A stretch of 64,000 nucleotides of DNA from Actinomycetota bacterium (GCA_027315345.1 DAHUYE010000044.1:1-64000), one strand, 5' to 3'; counted from the first letter of the stretch, positions 7,676 through 17,746 are shown. The notes: generated from the sequence alone by a model not told the origin. Numbers and translations: made by a program.

Positions 7676-8425
7676 GTGGCGGTGGGCATCGAAGGCATCG
7701 ACATGAGCCGGGTGCCCGCCCACGTCGCCTGCGTCATGGACGGGAACGGCCGGTGGGCGGAGAAGCGGGGCCTGGCCCGCACCGAAGGTCACGCCGCCGG
7801 GGAGGAGGCCCTCTTCGACACCGTCGAGGGGGCCCTCGAGGTCGGCCTGTCCTGGTTGACCGTCTACGCCTTCTCCACCGAGAACTGGTCCCGTCCCGTC
7901 GACGAGGTCCGCTTCCTCATGAACTTCAACGAGCAGATCCTCACCCGGCACCGGGACGACCTCAACGGAAAAGGCGTCCGTATCCTGTTCTCGGGCCGGC
8001 GCGACTGGCGGGTCCCCCGGCGCCTGCTCCGCCACATCGAGCAGTCCGAGGCCCTGACCGCGACCAACCGCCGGATGACCCTCAACTTCGCTTTCAACTA
8101 CGGGGGCCGGGCCGAGATCATCGACGCCGTGCGTCGACTGGTGGCCGACAATGTGGCGGTGGGGAAGGTCGATGACAAGGCCATCCGGGCCCGGCTGTAC
8201 CAGCCCGCTATGCCCGATCCCGATCTGGTGGTGCGGACCTCGGGGGAGTACCGCCTGTCCAACTTCCTGCTCTGGGAGGTGGCCTACAGCGAGATGATCT
8301 TCACGGACGTGCTCTGGCCCGACTTCCGCCGGGAGGACCTCTTCGACGCCATCCGGGAGTACCAGGGCCGGGACCGCCGCTTCGGCGGCGTACAGGCGAA
8401 GAAGCGGAGGGGCCGGGGGCGATGA
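7676..8425 (+). CDS. uppS: Isoprenyl transferase (undecaprenyl/polyprenyl diphosphate synthase)
   Basis: Cis-prenyltransferase that extends farnesyl diphosphate with isopentenyl diphosphate to make the lipid carrier for peptidoglycan. The family signature HVACVMDGNGRWAEKRG, with the catalytic Asp, is near the N terminus; further conserved blocks are YAFSTENWSRP, LNFAFNYGGRAEI and DLVVRTSGEYRLSNFLLW. About 249 residues is normal. The GTG at 7676 is preceded by a GAGG-type ribosome binding site; GTGs at 7670 and 7682 are alternatives. Its stop overlaps recO (ATGA), so the two are co-translated. Confidence 0.95.
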   Translation: MAVGIEGIDMSRVPAHVACVMDGNGRWAEKRGLARTEGHAAGEEALFDTVEGALEVGLSWLTVYAFSTENWSRPVDEVRFLMNFNEQILTRHRDDLNGKGVRILFSGRRDWRVPRRLLRHIEQSEALTATNRRMTLNFAFNYGGRAEIIDAVRRLVADNVAVGKVDDKAIRARLYQPAMPDPDLVVRTSGEYRLSNFLLWEVAYSEMIFTDVLWPDFRREDLFDAIREYQGRDRRFGGVQAKKRRGRGR

Positions 8426-9138
8426 GCCTCTACCGCGACCGGGGGGTGGTGCTGCGCACCATCCGGCTGGGCGAGGCCGACCGGATCGTCACCCTCATGA
8501 CCGAGGCCCACGGAAAGGTGCGGGCCGTGGCCAAGGGCGTGCGCAAGACCAAGAGCCGCTTCGGGGCCCGGCTCGAGCCCCTCGGCCACGTGGCCCTCCT
8601 GCTCTACCAGGGCCGGGAGCTGGACATCATCACCCAGGCGGATTCGGTCGAGCACTTCCGCAGCGTTCGGGAGGACCTCGAGGCGGTCACCATGGCCACG
8701 GCCATGCTGGAGGCGGTGGACCAGGTGGCCCAGGAACGGCAGTCCAACCCCCGCCTGTACGCCATGCTGGTCGGGGCCCTGCGGGCGCTGGCCTCGTCCC
8801 GCTCGACCATGGTGGTTCCCTCCTTCTTCCTCAAGCTGCTGGCCCTGGAGGGTTTCGAGCCCGTGCTGGACCAGTGCGCGTCGTGTGGAGCCGTCGCGGA
8901 GCTGGTCGGCTTTGACATCAACGAGGGCGGCGCCCTGTGCCGGCAGTGCCGGCGGGGCCCGGCGCTCAGTCCCGAGGCCCTCGGACTCATGACGAGGATC
9001 CTGGGTGGGGGCCTGTCCGGGGTTCTCTCCGAGCCGGACCCCCCCGGCGCCCACGACGTGTCGATCCTGGCCTCGCGGGCCATGGAGCACCACCTGGAGC
9101 GCCGGTTGCGCAGCCTGGGGGTCCTGGACCGGGCCTGA
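8422..9138 (+). CDS. recO: DNA repair protein RecO
   Basis: RecO helps load RecA on SSB-coated single-stranded DNA in the RecFOR pathway. The 238-residue product has the N-terminal OB fold (LYRDRGVVLRTIRLGEADRIVTLMTEAHGKV), a central helical domain and a zinc finger with CASC and CRQC. Length is typical. The start overlaps the uppS stop by 4 bp, a pairing common in actinobacteria. Confidence 0.95.
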   Translation: MSLYRDRGVVLRTIRLGEADRIVTLMTEAHGKVRAVAKGVRKTKSRFGARLEPLGHVALLLYQGRELDIITQADSVEHFRSVREDLEAVTMATAMLEAVDQVAQERQSNPRLYAMLVGALRALASSRSTMVVPSFFLKLLALEGFEPVLDQCASCGAVAELVGFDINEGGALCRQCRRGPALSPEALGLMTRILGGGLSGVLSEPDPPGAHDVSILASRAMEHHLERRLRSLGVLDRA

Positions 9139-9180
9139 AACCCTTCCGGGAGCGGGGAGGCGGCCCGGTATCCTCCCCGG

Positions 9181-10488
9181 ATGGCCCCGACCGACGATCT
9201 CATGGAACGCGTCGTCAACCTGTGCAAGCGGCGCGGGTTCGTCTTCCCTTCCAGCGAGATCTACGGCGGCTTCCGGTCCACCTACGACTACGGGCCGCTC
9301 GGCTCGCTCATGCTCCGCAATGTCCGGGACGCTTGGTGGCGCTCCATGGTCCAGCTGCGCGACGACGTGGTCGGCATCGACGCCGCCATCCTGTCCAGCC
9401 CGAAGATCTGGGAGGCGTCCGGCCACGTGGCCACCTTTACCGATCCGCTGGTCGATTGCCGGAAGTGCCACGAGCGGTGGCGGGAGGACCAGATCGAGGG
9501 GGTCTGCCCCAACTGCGGCTCGACCGACCTGACCGAGGCCCGCGCCTTCAATCTCATGTTCAAGACCTACGTGGGCCCGGTGGAAGCCGACTCCAACGTG
9601 GCCTATCTCCGCCCGGAGACGGCCCAGGGGATGTTCGTCAACTTCCTCAACGTCCTGCAGACCTCGCGCAAGAAGCCTCCCTTCGGGATCGCCCAGGTGG
9701 GCAAGTCGTTCCGGAACGAGATCACCCCGGGCAACTTCGTGTTCCGCACCCGTGAGTTCGAGCAGATGGAGATGGAGTACTTCGTGCCGCCGGGCGACGG
9801 GCCCAAGTGGTTCGAATACTGGTGCGAGGAGCGCATGAACTGGTACACCGGCCTCGGCGTGCCACCCGAGATGCTGCGCCTGCGGCACCACGAGACGGAT
9901 GAGCTGAGCCACTACTCCTCGGGCACGGCCGACATCGAATACGCCTTCCCATGGGGATGGGGTGAACTCGAAGGGATCGCCCAGCGCACCGACTTCGACC
10001 TGCGCCAGCACGCCGAGCACTCCGGGGAGAAGCTCGAGTACTTCGACCAGGCCACCGGGGAGCGCTACGTCCCGCACGTGGTGGAACCGGCGGCGGGGGC
10101 CACCCGGGCCATGATGATCTTCCTCCTGTCCTCCTACCAGGAGGACACGGTTGGGGGTGAGGCCCGTACCGTCCTGCGCCTGCATCCCCGCCTGGCCCCG
10201 TTCAAGGTGGCGGTGCTGCCGCTGTCCAAGAAGGAGCCCCTGGTGGAGCTCTCCCGTTCCGTGCTGGGCCGGCTCCAGCCCTACTTGCAATGCGACTATG
10301 ACGAGACCCAGTCCATCGGGCGCCGCTACCGCCGCCAGGACGAGATCGGCACCCCGCTGGCCATCACAGTGGACTTCGACAGCCTGGAGGACTCGGCTGT
10401 GACCATCCGGGACCGGGACACCACCGAGCAGTCCCGGGTGCCCATCGAGGATCTGACCCACGAGGTCTTCCGCCGCCTCGGGCTCTGA
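9181..10488 (+). CDS. glyS: Glycine--tRNA ligase, homodimeric type
   Basis: Charges tRNA-Gly with glycine. This is the alpha2 class II enzyme: residues 1-60 carry GFVFPSSEIYGGFRSTYDYGPLG, motif 2 is FRNEITPGNFVFRTREFEQ, and motif 3 includes EPAAGATRAMM. A C-terminal anticodon-binding domain starts near residue 335 (LAPFKVAVLPLSKK). A zinc-binding CRKCHERW...CPNCG insertion is present. At 435 residues it is slightly shorter than many homologues but complete. ATG start; ppdK follows after 61 bp on the same strand. Confidence 0.96.
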   Translation: MAPTDDLMERVVNLCKRRGFVFPSSEIYGGFRSTYDYGPLGSLMLRNVRDAWWRSMVQLRDDVVGIDAAILSSPKIWEASGHVATFTDPLVDCRKCHERWREDQIEGVCPNCGSTDLTEARAFNLMFKTYVGPVEADSNVAYLRPETAQGMFVNFLNVLQTSRKKPPFGIAQVGKSFRNEITPGNFVFRTREFEQMEMEYFVPPGDGPKWFEYWCEERMNWYTGLGVPPEMLRLRHHETDELSHYSSGTADIEYAFPWGWGELEGIAQRTDFDLRQHAEHSGEKLEYFDQATGERYVPHVVEPAAGATRAMMIFLLSSYQEDTVGGEARTVLRLHPRLAPFKVAVLPLSKKEPLVELSRSVLGRLQPYLQCDYDETQSIGRRYRRQDEIGTPLAITVDFDSLEDSAVTIRDRDTTEQSRVPIEDLTHEVFRRLGL

Positions 10489-10549
10489 CCGACCGCCGAC
10501 CGCCGGTCGTCCTAGGCTGACGGCCGGATCGTCCCCAGGAGAACCCGAC

Positions 10550-13189
10550 TTGCCCTACACCTTCGCTTTCGACCACAAGCACCGCCGGCCCCCGATGGCC
10601 ATGAAGGATCTCCTGGGGGGCAAAGGGGCCAACCTGGCCGAGATGACCTCGGTCCTGGGTCTTCCCGTTCCTCCGGGCTTCACCATCTCCACCGAGGCCT
10701 GCCGCGCCTACATGGAGTCGGGCTGGCCGGAGGGGCTGTCCGAGGAGGTGGCCAAGCACCGCCAGCGCCTGGAGAAGGCCATGGGCAAGCGCCTGGGGGA
10801 CCCGGCCGATCCGCTGCTGGTCAGCGTGCGTTCCGGGGCTGCCTTCTCCATGCCCGGGATGATGGACACTGTTCTCAACCTGGGCCTCAATGACGAATCG
10901 GTGGAGGGCCTGGCCAAGCAGACCAGCGATGAGCGCTTCGCTTATGACTCCTACCGCCGCTTCATCGCCATGTACGGGCGCATCGTGCTGGGCCTGGACG
11001 GAGGTCCCTTCGAGGAGTTGTTCGATGCCGCCAAGGAGCTGGCCGACACGCACTCCGATGCCGAGGTGCCCACCGAATTGCTGCGCTACCTGGTGCGTTC
11101 CTACAAGCAGATAGTCGAGCGCGAGACCGGTAAGCCTTTCCCCCAGGATCCCGACCAGCAGCTCCGGGGCGCCATCGAGGCCGTGTTCAGCTCATGGAAC
11201 TCACCGCGCGCCATCGCCTACCGGAACCGGGAACACATCGCCCACACGTTGGGCACGGCCGTGAACGTGCAGACCATGGTCTTCGGGAACCGGGATGAGA
11301 ACTCCGGCACCGGCGTCGGCTTCACCCGGGACCCGTCCACCGGGGCTCAGGGCGCCTATGGCGATTTCCTGGTCAACGCCCAGGGTGAGGATGTGGTGGC
11401 CGGCATCCGGAACACCGAGCCCCTGTCTGCTCTCGAGACCCGCTTCCCCAAGATCTACAAGGAACTGATGGGGATCTTCGAGCGGCTGGAGCGGCACTAC
11501 CGCGACATGTGCGACACCGAGTTCACCATCGACCAGGGCCGGCTGTGGATGCTGCAGACCCGGGTGGGCAAGCGCACCGGGGCCGCCGCCCTGCGGATGG
11601 CGGTGGAGATGACCAGGGACCGCAAGATCAAGCTGTCCAAGGAGGAGGCGGTCAAGCGGGTCACCGGGGACCATCTGGACCAGGTACTGCATCCCCAGTT
11701 CGCGTCCAGCGACATCAAGGTCCTGGCCAAGGGCCTCGGAGCCTCGCCCGGGGCAGCGGTGGGCAAGGCCTACTTCACCGCCGACGGCGCCGCCGGCGCC
11801 GCCGAGAAGGGCGAGAAGGTCATCCTGGTCCGCTCCGAGACCTCCCCCGAGGATGTTCACGGCATGATCGTCTCGGAGGGCATTCTCACCTCCCGGGGCG
11901 GCCTGGTCAGCCACGCCGCCGTGGTGGCCCGAGGCTGGGGCAAGCCGGCCGTGGTCGGCGCCGAAGCCGTCCGGATCACCCGCAACCAGTTCCGGGTCGG
12001 GGACACGGTCGTCAGTGAGGGTGACACCATCTCCATCGACGGCACCACCGGCCAGATCGTGCTGGGGGCGGTCAGCCTGTCGGCGCCCGAGCCGCCCGAG
12101 GAGTTCCACACCATCCTGGGCTGGGCCGACACCATCCGGGCCGGCAAGCTGGCCGTCCGGGCCAACGCCGACAACGGTGCTGACGCCGCCAACGCCCGCC
12201 AGTTCGGAGCCGAGGGGATCGGGCTGTGCCGGACCGAGCACATGTTCCTGGCCGAGGACCGCCTGCCCATCGTCAGGCGGATGATCCTGGCCGAGGGCGA
12301 GGACGAGGAAGCGGCCGCGCTGGAGGAGCTGCGTAAGGCCCAGAAGTCCGACTTCGAGGCCATCCTGGAAGCCATGGACGGCCTGCCGGTCACGGTGAGG
12401 CTGCTCGACCCGCCCCTCCACGAGTTCCTGCCCCCCACCGAGGAGCTGGCCATCAAGGAGGCCACCACCGGCCTGACCGATGAGGAGCGCAAGCTTTACG
12501 GCGCCGCCCTGTCCTGGCAGGAGACCAACCCCATGCTCGGCACCCGCGGTGTGCGCCTGGGGGTGCTCAAGCCGGGCCTCTACGCCATGCAGGTGCGGGC
12601 CCTGATGGAGGCGGCCGCCGCCCGGGCGAAGAAGGGGGGCAAGCCGGTGGTGGAGGTGATGATCCCCCTGACCGTGACCCGGGAGGAACTGGCCCTGGCC
12701 CGTTCCTGGGTGACCGACGCCATAGCCGCCGCCACCAAGGGGACCAAGGGCATCGATGTCACCATCGGGACCATGATCGAGACCCCCCGGGCGGCCCTGC
12801 GGGCCGATGAGATAGCCGAGGAAGCCGACTTCTTCTCCTTCGGGACCAACGACCTGACCCAGATGACCTTCGGCTTCAGCCGGGACGACGTCGAGGGCCG
12901 GATGATGACCGCCTACCTCGATGCCGGGCTGCTGCCCCGGAACCCGTTCGAAACCATCGATATCGGCGGGGTGGGCGAGCTGGTCCGGCTGGCGGCCAAG
13001 CGGGGCCGGGAGACCAAGCCCGGGCTCAAGCTGGGGGTGTGCGGTGAGCACGGTGGCGACCCGGAGTCGATCGCCCTGTTTGCCGCCGCCGGCCTGGATT
13101 ACGTGAGCTGTTCCCCCTTCCGGGTGCCCATCGCCCGGCTGGCGGCGGCCCAGGCCGTCCTGGGCTCCCAGGAGTACTCCACGGCCTGA
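10550..13189 (+). CDS. ppdK: Pyruvate, phosphate dikinase
   Basis: Interconverts pyruvate, ATP and phosphate with phosphoenolpyruvate, AMP and diphosphate. At 879 residues it has the full three-domain layout: an N-terminal ATP-grasp domain (LLGGKGANLAEM; SVRSGAAFSMPGMMDTVLNLG), the phosphohistidine swivel domain with TSRGGLVSHAAVVARGWGKP (catalytic His at about 454) and a C-terminal PEP-binding TIM barrel with FSFGTNDLTQM and GVCGEHGGDP carrying the catalytic Cys near 829. The start is TTG, supported by AGGAGAA 8 nt upstream and the family-typical N terminus. In a non-plant bacterium it probably serves glycolytic/gluconeogenic flux at PEP. Confidence 0.96.
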   Translation: MPYTFAFDHKHRRPPMAMKDLLGGKGANLAEMTSVLGLPVPPGFTISTEACRAYMESGWPEGLSEEVAKHRQRLEKAMGKRLGDPADPLLVSVRSGAAFSMPGMMDTVLNLGLNDESVEGLAKQTSDERFAYDSYRRFIAMYGRIVLGLDGGPFEELFDAAKELADTHSDAEVPTELLRYLVRSYKQIVERETGKPFPQDPDQQLRGAIEAVFSSWNSPRAIAYRNREHIAHTLGTAVNVQTMVFGNRDENSGTGVGFTRDPSTGAQGAYGDFLVNAQGEDVVAGIRNTEPLSALETRFPKIYKELMGIFERLERHYRDMCDTEFTIDQGRLWMLQTRVGKRTGAAALRMAVEMTRDRKIKLSKEEAVKRVTGDHLDQVLHPQFASSDIKVLAKGLGASPGAAVGKAYFTADGAAGAAEKGEKVILVRSETSPEDVHGMIVSEGILTSRGGLVSHAAVVARGWGKPAVVGAEAVRITRNQFRVGDTVVSEGDTISIDGTTGQIVLGAVSLSAPEPPEEFHTILGWADTIRAGKLAVRANADNGADAANARQFGAEGIGLCRTEHMFLAEDRLPIVRRMILAEGEDEEAAALEELRKAQKSDFEAILEAMDGLPVTVRLLDPPLHEFLPPTEELAIKEATTGLTDEERKLYGAALSWQETNPMLGTRGVRLGVLKPGLYAMQVRALMEAAAARAKKGGKPVVEVMIPLTVTREELALARSWVTDAIAAATKGTKGIDVTIGTMIETPRAALRADEIAEEADFFSFGTNDLTQMTFGFSRDDVEGRMMTAYLDAGLLPRNPFETIDIGGVGELVRLAAKRGRETKPGLKLGVCGEHGGDPESIALFAAAGLDYVSCSPFRVPIARLAAAQAVLGSQEYSTA

Positions 13190-13228
13190 TTGAGCCGGGC
13201 GGGGCCGGGGCGGGAGTACCGTCGATCT

Positions 13229-15094
13229 GTGGCGATCCTGGACGAGGACATCGCCCGGGTGCGGTCCGAGACGGACTTCGTGGCCGTGGCCAGCGAGCAC
13301 ATAGCCCTGCGCCAGCAGGGCCGCCGTTGGGTCGGCCTGTGCCCGTTCCACTCCGAGAAGACCCCCTCCTTCTCCCTCAACGCCGCCGAGGGGCTGTACT
13401 ACTGCTTCGGCTGCGGGGCCAAGGGGGACGTCATCAGCTTTGTCCGGGAGCTCGAGCACCTGGACTTCGTCGAAGCGGTGGAACGGCTGGCGGCCCGGAA
13501 CGGGATCCAGCTGCGCTACGACCAGACGGCGGGCGGACCGGACCGCCGCCGCCAGGGTGTGCTGACCGCCGCCATGGAGAGGGCGGTGGAGTACTACCAC
13601 GATCAGTTGTTGTCCGGGCCCGGGTCGGGGGCGGCCCGGCGCTACCTGCGGGACCAGAGGGGATACGACGGGGACGTCGTGCGCCGGTTCAAGATCGGCT
13701 GGGCCCCCGACCAGTGGGATGCGCTCTACCGGGAGCTGAAGCTGTCCGACGACGTCATGAAGGACACCGGTCTCGGTTACGTCAACGACCGCGGCCGCCG
13801 GCGCGACGCCTTCAAGGCCCGCATCATGTTCCCCATCTTCGACTCCGGCGGCCGACCGGTCGCATTCGGGGGGCGGATCCTCCCCGACGCCGCCTATGAA
13901 GGCCCCAAGTACAAGAACTCGGCCGAGTCGCCCATCTACTCCAAGAACCGCATCCTCTACGGCCTCAACTGGGCCAAGACCGGGATCGTGGATTCGGGCG
14001 AGGTGGTCGTCTGCGAGGGCTACACCGATGTCATCGGGATGTTCCTGGCCGGCGTGCCCCGGGCGGTGGCCACCTGCGGCACGGCCCTGGCCGATGGGCA
14101 CTTCCGGCTGCTCAAGAACTTCGCCCGCCGGGTGGTGCTGGCCTACGACGCCGACGCGGCCGGACAAGCCGCTGCCGAGCGGTTCCACGCCTGGGAGCGC
14201 GAGTACGAGATGGACATCACCGTGGCCGCCCTGCCCCGCGGCGCCGATCCCGGGGACGTGGCCCGCACCGACCCGGACGCCCTCCGCCGAGCGGTGGAAC
14301 AGGCCCAGCCGTTCATGCTCTTCCGGGTGGAGCGGGTCCTCGGTTCGCGGGATCTGTCCAGTCCGGAAGGAAGGGCGCGAGCCGCCGAAGAGGCGCTGTT
14401 GGTCATCTCTGAACACCCGCACCAGTTGGTCCGCGATCAGTACGTGACTCTGGTGGCGGAGCGGTGCCGGGTGGAAGTCGGGGAGTTGCGCCGGATGATG
14501 GCCAACCCCGAGTCGTTGCGGCGCATGCTGCCGGCTTCGGGCCCGTCGTCCCGGCGGGGCGGCGCCGGAACCGAAGGCGGCCAATCCGCCCGAGCGGATG
14601 GGTCCGGTCAGGAACGGGGTGCGGGCCGCGGCCGCCAGGCGCCGGCGCCCCGACGGAGCACGCTGGTGGAGCGCGATGCTCTGCGGCTGGCCGTGCACCG
14701 GCCCGAGGAAGTGGCTGACCGGTTGGAAGAAGCCCTCTTTGTCGATCCGCTTCATCAGTCGGCCTTCGTCCGCCTGGCCAACTCCACCACTCTGCACCAG
14801 GCCATCGAGGAGGCCGAGCCCGAGGTGGGCGCCCTACTGGCCCGACTGGCCGTGGAGGAGTCGGATGAGGACGCCGATGAGACGATGGCCACCCTGGTGT
14901 GGGCGGCCGCATCGCGCGCCGAGGTCGAGCTGCGCGCCGAGTCGAGAGCGTCGGAGGACAGATTTGCCGAGATCGCCCAGACACTGGGTTGGCTCAAATT
15001 GGAGATGGAGGCTCTGGCCGACCCCAATGAGAGGGTGGAGGCATCCCGGCGGCTGGTAGCGTGGCTGGCGGAACGAGGGGAGGGCGAAAATTGA
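13229..15094 (+). CDS. dnaG: DNA primase
   Basis: Synthesises RNA primers at the replication fork. The 621-residue protein has the N-terminal zinc-binding domain (CPFH...CFGC, residues ~38-62), the RNA-polymerase core with the TOPRIM motifs [14 protein letters not shown] and [14 protein letters not shown], and a helical C-terminal part that would bind the replicative helicase, after a Gly/Arg-rich linker. I choose the GTG at 13229 ([16 protein letters not shown]); the frame also reaches a TTG at 13190 abutting ppdK, but those residues lack family similarity. The stop overlaps the rpoD start (TTGA), giving the classic dnaG-rpoD macromolecular-synthesis pair. Confidence 0.95.
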   Translation: MAILDEDIARVRSETDFVAVASEHIALRQQGRRWVGLCPFHSEKTPSFSLNAAEGLYYCFGCGAKGDVISFVRELEHLDFVEAVERLAARNGIQLRYDQTAGGPDRRRQGVLTAAMERAVEYYHDQLLSGPGSGAARRYLRDQRGYDGDVVRRFKIGWAPDQWDALYRELKLSDDVMKDTGLGYVNDRGRRRDAFKARIMFPIFDSGGRPVAFGGRILPDAAYEGPKYKNSAESPIYSKNRILYGLNWAKTGIVDSGEVVVCEGYTDVIGMFLAGVPRAVATCGTALADGHFRLLKNFARRVVLAYDADAAGQAAAERFHAWEREYEMDITVAALPRGADPGDVARTDPDALRRAVEQAQPFMLFRVERVLGSRDLSSPEGRARAAEEALLVISEHPHQLVRDQYVTLVAERCRVEVGELRRMMANPESLRRMLPASGPSSRRGGAGTEGGQSARADGSGQERGAGRGRQAPAPRRSTLVERDALRLAVHRPEEVADRLEEALFVDPLHQSAFVRLANSTTLHQAIEEAEPEVGALLARLAVEESDEDADETMATLVWAAASRAEVELRAESRASEDRFAEIAQTLGWLKLEMEALADPNERVEASRRLVAWLAERGEGEN

Positions 15095-16470
15095 GTGATA
15101 GCGCCATATCGCCTTCCATCGACTCCACCTTGTCACTGGAGGAATCGGTGGCGGCGGGCGGCGCAAAGTTCGCTCAGCTTTTGGCTGCCGGACGCGAGCG
15201 GGGCGTCCTCACCCAGGACGATCTGATGGCCGTCCTCGACCGCGTTGAACTCAGCGCCGCGCTTATCGATGCGGTGGTGGCCCGGGTCCGGGCGGAGGGA
15301 ATCGTCTACATCGATGACCCGGACGAGGGCGATCCTCTGATTGCCGATCCGGTGGCCGAGTTGCACGAACAGGTCGGTCTGGTGCCGGCCGTTCTGGACG
15401 AGGCCGAGGCGGAGCCCGTCGCCCAGTCTCTGGTGGAAGAGGACAAGCCCGACGCCGCCACATCGGCCGTGGTGAGCCCGGCCGTGCGGAGGCGCACGGG
15501 GGAACCCCGTAACGATGACGAGACCCGTGCCGGTGGGGCCGCCTTCGGTTCCGATCCGGTCCGGGCTTATCTGAAGGAGATCGGTAAGGTCGCCCTGCTC
15601 CGGCCCGACCAGGAAGTGTCCCTGGCTCGTCGGGTCGAGGCCGGCCTGCACGCCTCCGAGCGCATCAGCGCCCTGGAGGCCAACTTCGGGGAGCTGGCCC
15701 AGTCCGAGGTGCTGCAGGCCGAGGCGCTGGTGGTGGCCGACGGCCTGCAGGCCAAGGAGTTGCTGATAGAGGCCAACCTCCGCCTGGTCGTGTCGATCGC
15801 CAAGCGTTACCGCAACCGGGGCATGGCCTTTCTGGATCTCATCCAGGAGGGGAACCTCGGCCTGATGCGGGCCGTGGACAAGTTCGATTACACCAAGGGC
15901 TTCAAGTTCTCGACCTACGCCACCTGGTGGATCCGCCAGGCCATCACCCGGGCCATTGCCGATCAGGCCCGCACCATCCGCATTCCGGTGCACATGGTGG
16001 AGACCATCAACAAGGTGACCAGGATGCAGCGTTCCATGCTCCAGGAACTGGGGCGGGAGCCGACGGCCGAGGAGATCGGCCAGAAGCTGGAGATGACCGC
16101 CGAGCGCGTGCGCGAGATCCAGCGCATCGGCCAGGACACCGTTTCCCTGGAGCAACCCATGGGAGACGAGGACTTCAGCCTGTCCGACGTCATCGAGGAC
16201 GAGGACGCCGTCATGCCCCTCGATGCCGCCACCCGCAGCATGCTCAACGAGGCCATCAAGAACGCGCTGGATCAACTCAGCGACCGGGAGCAGGAGGTGA
16301 TGCGCCTCCGCTTCGGCCTGGACGACGGCCAGATGCGCACCCTGGAGGAAGTGGGCCGGGTCTTCGGAGTGACCCGGGAGCGCATCCGCCAGATAGAAGC
16401 CAAGACCCTGGCCAAGCTCCGCCATCCGATGCGGAGCCAACCGCTGCGGGACTACCTGGAAGAGCAGTAG
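15091..16470 (+). CDS. rpoD: Primary RNA polymerase sigma factor (sigma-70/RpoD)
   Basis: The housekeeping sigma factor. All regions are visible: 1.1-like N terminus ([20 protein letters not shown]), 1.2 ([16 protein letters not shown]), 2 with [17 protein letters not shown] and [17 protein letters not shown], region 3, and region 4 ending [21 protein letters not shown] choose the TTG at 15091, which overlaps the dnaG stop, has GGAGGG about 8 nt upstream and gives 459 residues; the GTG at 15061 is the alternative. Presence of region 1.1-like sequence and the dnaG linkage mark it as the essential group 1 factor. Confidence 0.95.
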   Translation: MSDSAISPSIDSTLSLEESVAAGGAKFAQLLAAGRERGVLTQDDLMAVLDRVELSAALIDAVVARVRAEGIVYIDDPDEGDPLIADPVAELHEQVGLVPAVLDEAEAEPVAQSLVEEDKPDAATSAVVSPAVRRRTGEPRNDDETRAGGAAFGSDPVRAYLKEIGKVALLRPDQEVSLARRVEAGLHASERISALEANFGELAQSEVLQAEALVVADGLQAKELLIEANLRLVVSIAKRYRNRGMAFLDLIQEGNLGLMRAVDKFDYTKGFKFSTYATWWIRQAITRAIADQARTIRIPVHMVETINKVTRMQRSMLQELGREPTAEEIGQKLEMTAERVREIQRIGQDTVSLEQPMGDEDFSLSDVIEDEDAVMPLDAATRSMLNEAIKNALDQLSDREQEVMRLRFGLDDGQMRTLEEVGRVFGVTRERIRQIEAKTLAKLRHPMRSQPLRDYLEEQ

Positions 16471-16474
16471 CCGG

Positions 16475-16500
16475 CCCGCCGCTCCCGGCGGCGGGGTGTT
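16475..16500 (+). terminator. GC-rich hairpin after rpoD
   Basis: CCGCCG and CGGCGG arms flank a CTCC loop right after the rpoD stop, followed by GTGTTGTGG, a poor U-tract. It lies between convergent genes and probably ends the dnaG-rpoD transcript, though it is not a textbook intrinsic terminator. Confidence 0.5.
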
Positions 16501-16570
16501 GTGGCTCCCGTCGTTCCCCGCTCAGGCAGGGATGACGTCCGGCGTCGCCGGGAGGGAGGGGGTCAGCCGG

Positions 16571-16885
16571 TCAGGCCCCGACGCCGTTGAGGGTCACGGC
16601 CTTGCCGTTCGGGATGTCCCGGTGCACATGAACCCCGGTGATTGTGCCGGGGGGCGGGCTGGCCTGGTGGGAACCGCCTCTGACCCTGGCATCGACGGCA
16701 TCCCGGGCCCGCTCCAGGGTCAGGTCGATGACGGCCCTGGCCTTGCTCCCGACCGTGGTCACGGCCCCCGAACTGCCCGCCCGGTCCAGGAGGCGCCGGA
16801 GCTGGTCGTACCGGGCCCGGCCCGCCGCCGCCCCGAGGTAGTAGCCCACGCCCGCCCCGACCACCAACCCGGTCTTGAATCGCAT
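16571..16885 (-). CDS. Small membrane-anchored protein of unknown function
   Basis: The 104-residue product starts with a short hydrophobic Gly-rich segment (GLVVGAGVGYYLGAAAGRARYD) that could insert in the membrane, followed by an amphipathic helix (LRRLLDRAGSSG...ARAVIDLTLERARDAV) and a His/Pro-containing tail. The N-terminal pattern resembles YtxH-like small proteins, but similarity is too weak to name a family. It is convergent with rpoD. Confidence 0.55.
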   Translation of the reverse strand: MRFKTGLVVGAGVGYYLGAAAGRARYDQLRRLLDRAGSSGAVTTVGSKARAVIDLTLERARDAVDARVRGGSHQASPPPGTITGVHVHRDIPNGKAVTLNGVGA

Positions 16886-16957
16886 CCCCCGTTCATACCC
16901 CGTTATCCGTCCCCTGTGAAGGGCGGACCTGTTACAGCTGCCTGGAAGTCTCTGGAT

Positions 16958-17719
16958 ATGGGCTACCGGGGCAAGCTGGCCGAGCGGGCGGCGGCCCGGG
17001 AGTTGCGAGCCTCGGGCCTGACCCTGGCTGAGATCGCCTCCGGCCTGGGGGTCTCCCGGTCCTCGGCCTCGGTGTGGGTCAGGGACGTGGAACTGCCTGG
17101 GCCGATCCGGAGGCGCGGCCCCCGCCGGCGGGGCCCCAACGCCCTCCAGCGCCGGAAGGCGGCCGAGATCGAGGCCGGCCTGGCCTGGGGCCGGGAGGTG
17201 ATCGGGGAGCTGAGCGACCGGGACCTGCTCATAGCCGGGACTGCCCTCTACGCCGGGGAGGGGTCGAAGGCAGACGGGCGTGTCCGCTTCGCCAACACGG
17301 ACTCAGCCATGGTCGGCTTGTTCATGGACTGGCTACGACGCTTTTTCAACCCAGAAGAGGCCCGGCTCCGGGCCCGTGTCTATCTGCACCAGGGCCTTGA
17401 CCTGGCCGCAGCCCATCAGTTCTGGTCAACTGTTACAGGGCTTCCTTTGGGCCAGTTCGGGAAGCCCTACCGGGCCGTGCCCGACCCGAGTATCCGCATT
17501 TCGAAGCACCCGTTCGGCTGTGTGTACGTCTCTTACTCGTCATCTTTGGCGCATCGGCGGATCACGGGCCTGATGGAGGCACTGCTATCGTCGTCGTCGC
17601 ATCGTTCCGGGGTAGCTCAACTGGCGGAGCATTCGACTGTTAATCGAAGGGCTGTGGGTTCGAGTCCCACCCCCGGAGCCAGCGACGGACTCTTGCGGCA
17701 CGGTCCGTCACATTCGTAA
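16958..17719 (+). CDS. HTH plus LAGLIDADG-like protein; frame runs through tRNA-Asn
   Basis: From the ATG at 16958, residues ~1-50 form a helix-turn-helix (LTLAEIASGLGVSRSSASVWV), followed by a basic segment and a domain with LLIAGTALYAGEGSKADGRVRFANTD, MVGLFMDWLRRFF and AHQFWSTVTGLPLGQFGK, resembling LAGLIDADG homing-endonuclease-like folds seen in small actinobacterial regulators. The frame has no stop before tRNA-Asn; its last ~38 residues (GVAQLAEHSTVNRR...) are the tRNA read as protein. The native C terminus therefore seems lost or the overlap is real. DNA-binding role is inference. Confidence 0.55.
   Translation: MGYRGKLAERAAARELRASGLTLAEIASGLGVSRSSASVWVRDVELPGPIRRRGPRRRGPNALQRRKAAEIEAGLAWGREVIGELSDRDLLIAGTALYAGEGSKADGRVRFANTDSAMVGLFMDWLRRFFNPEEARLRARVYLHQGLDLAAAHQFWSTVTGLPLGQFGKPYRAVPDPSIRISKHPFGCVYVSYSSSLAHRRITGLMEALLSSSSHRSGVAQLAEHSTVNRRAVGSSPTPGASDGLLRHGPSHS
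17606..17681 (+). tRNA. tRNA-Asn (anticodon GTT)
   Basis: The cloverleaf is complete: acceptor TCCGGGG/CCCCGGA, anticodon GTT at 17639-17641 in a CGACTGTTAATCG arm, T-arm GTGGG-TTCGAGT-CCCAC, and an encoded CCA at 17679-17681. It decodes AAC/AAU. It lies inside the 3' end of the homing-endonuclease-like frame. Confidence 0.96.
17684..17709 (+). terminator. Hairpin between the two tRNA genes
   Basis: GACGGAC and GTCCGTC form a 7-bp stem three bases past the tRNA-Asn CCA, loop of 12 nt, no U-tract. It could act as a 3' processing or termination structure. Weak evidence. Confidence 0.35.
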
Positions 17720-17746
17720 GCGAACATATGTACCGTGTCTATCTCC

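Noticed and set aside
8284-10461. A 725-codon minus-strand frame over recO and glyS
   Set aside because: Same cause; the plus-strand genes are unmistakable and the antisense product has no family features.
11201-14797. A 1198-codon open frame antisense to ppdK and dnaG
   Set aside because: It overlaps two certain genes in full and its sequence is His/Gly/Pro-rich with no motif; long antisense frames arise from the high G+C third-position bias.
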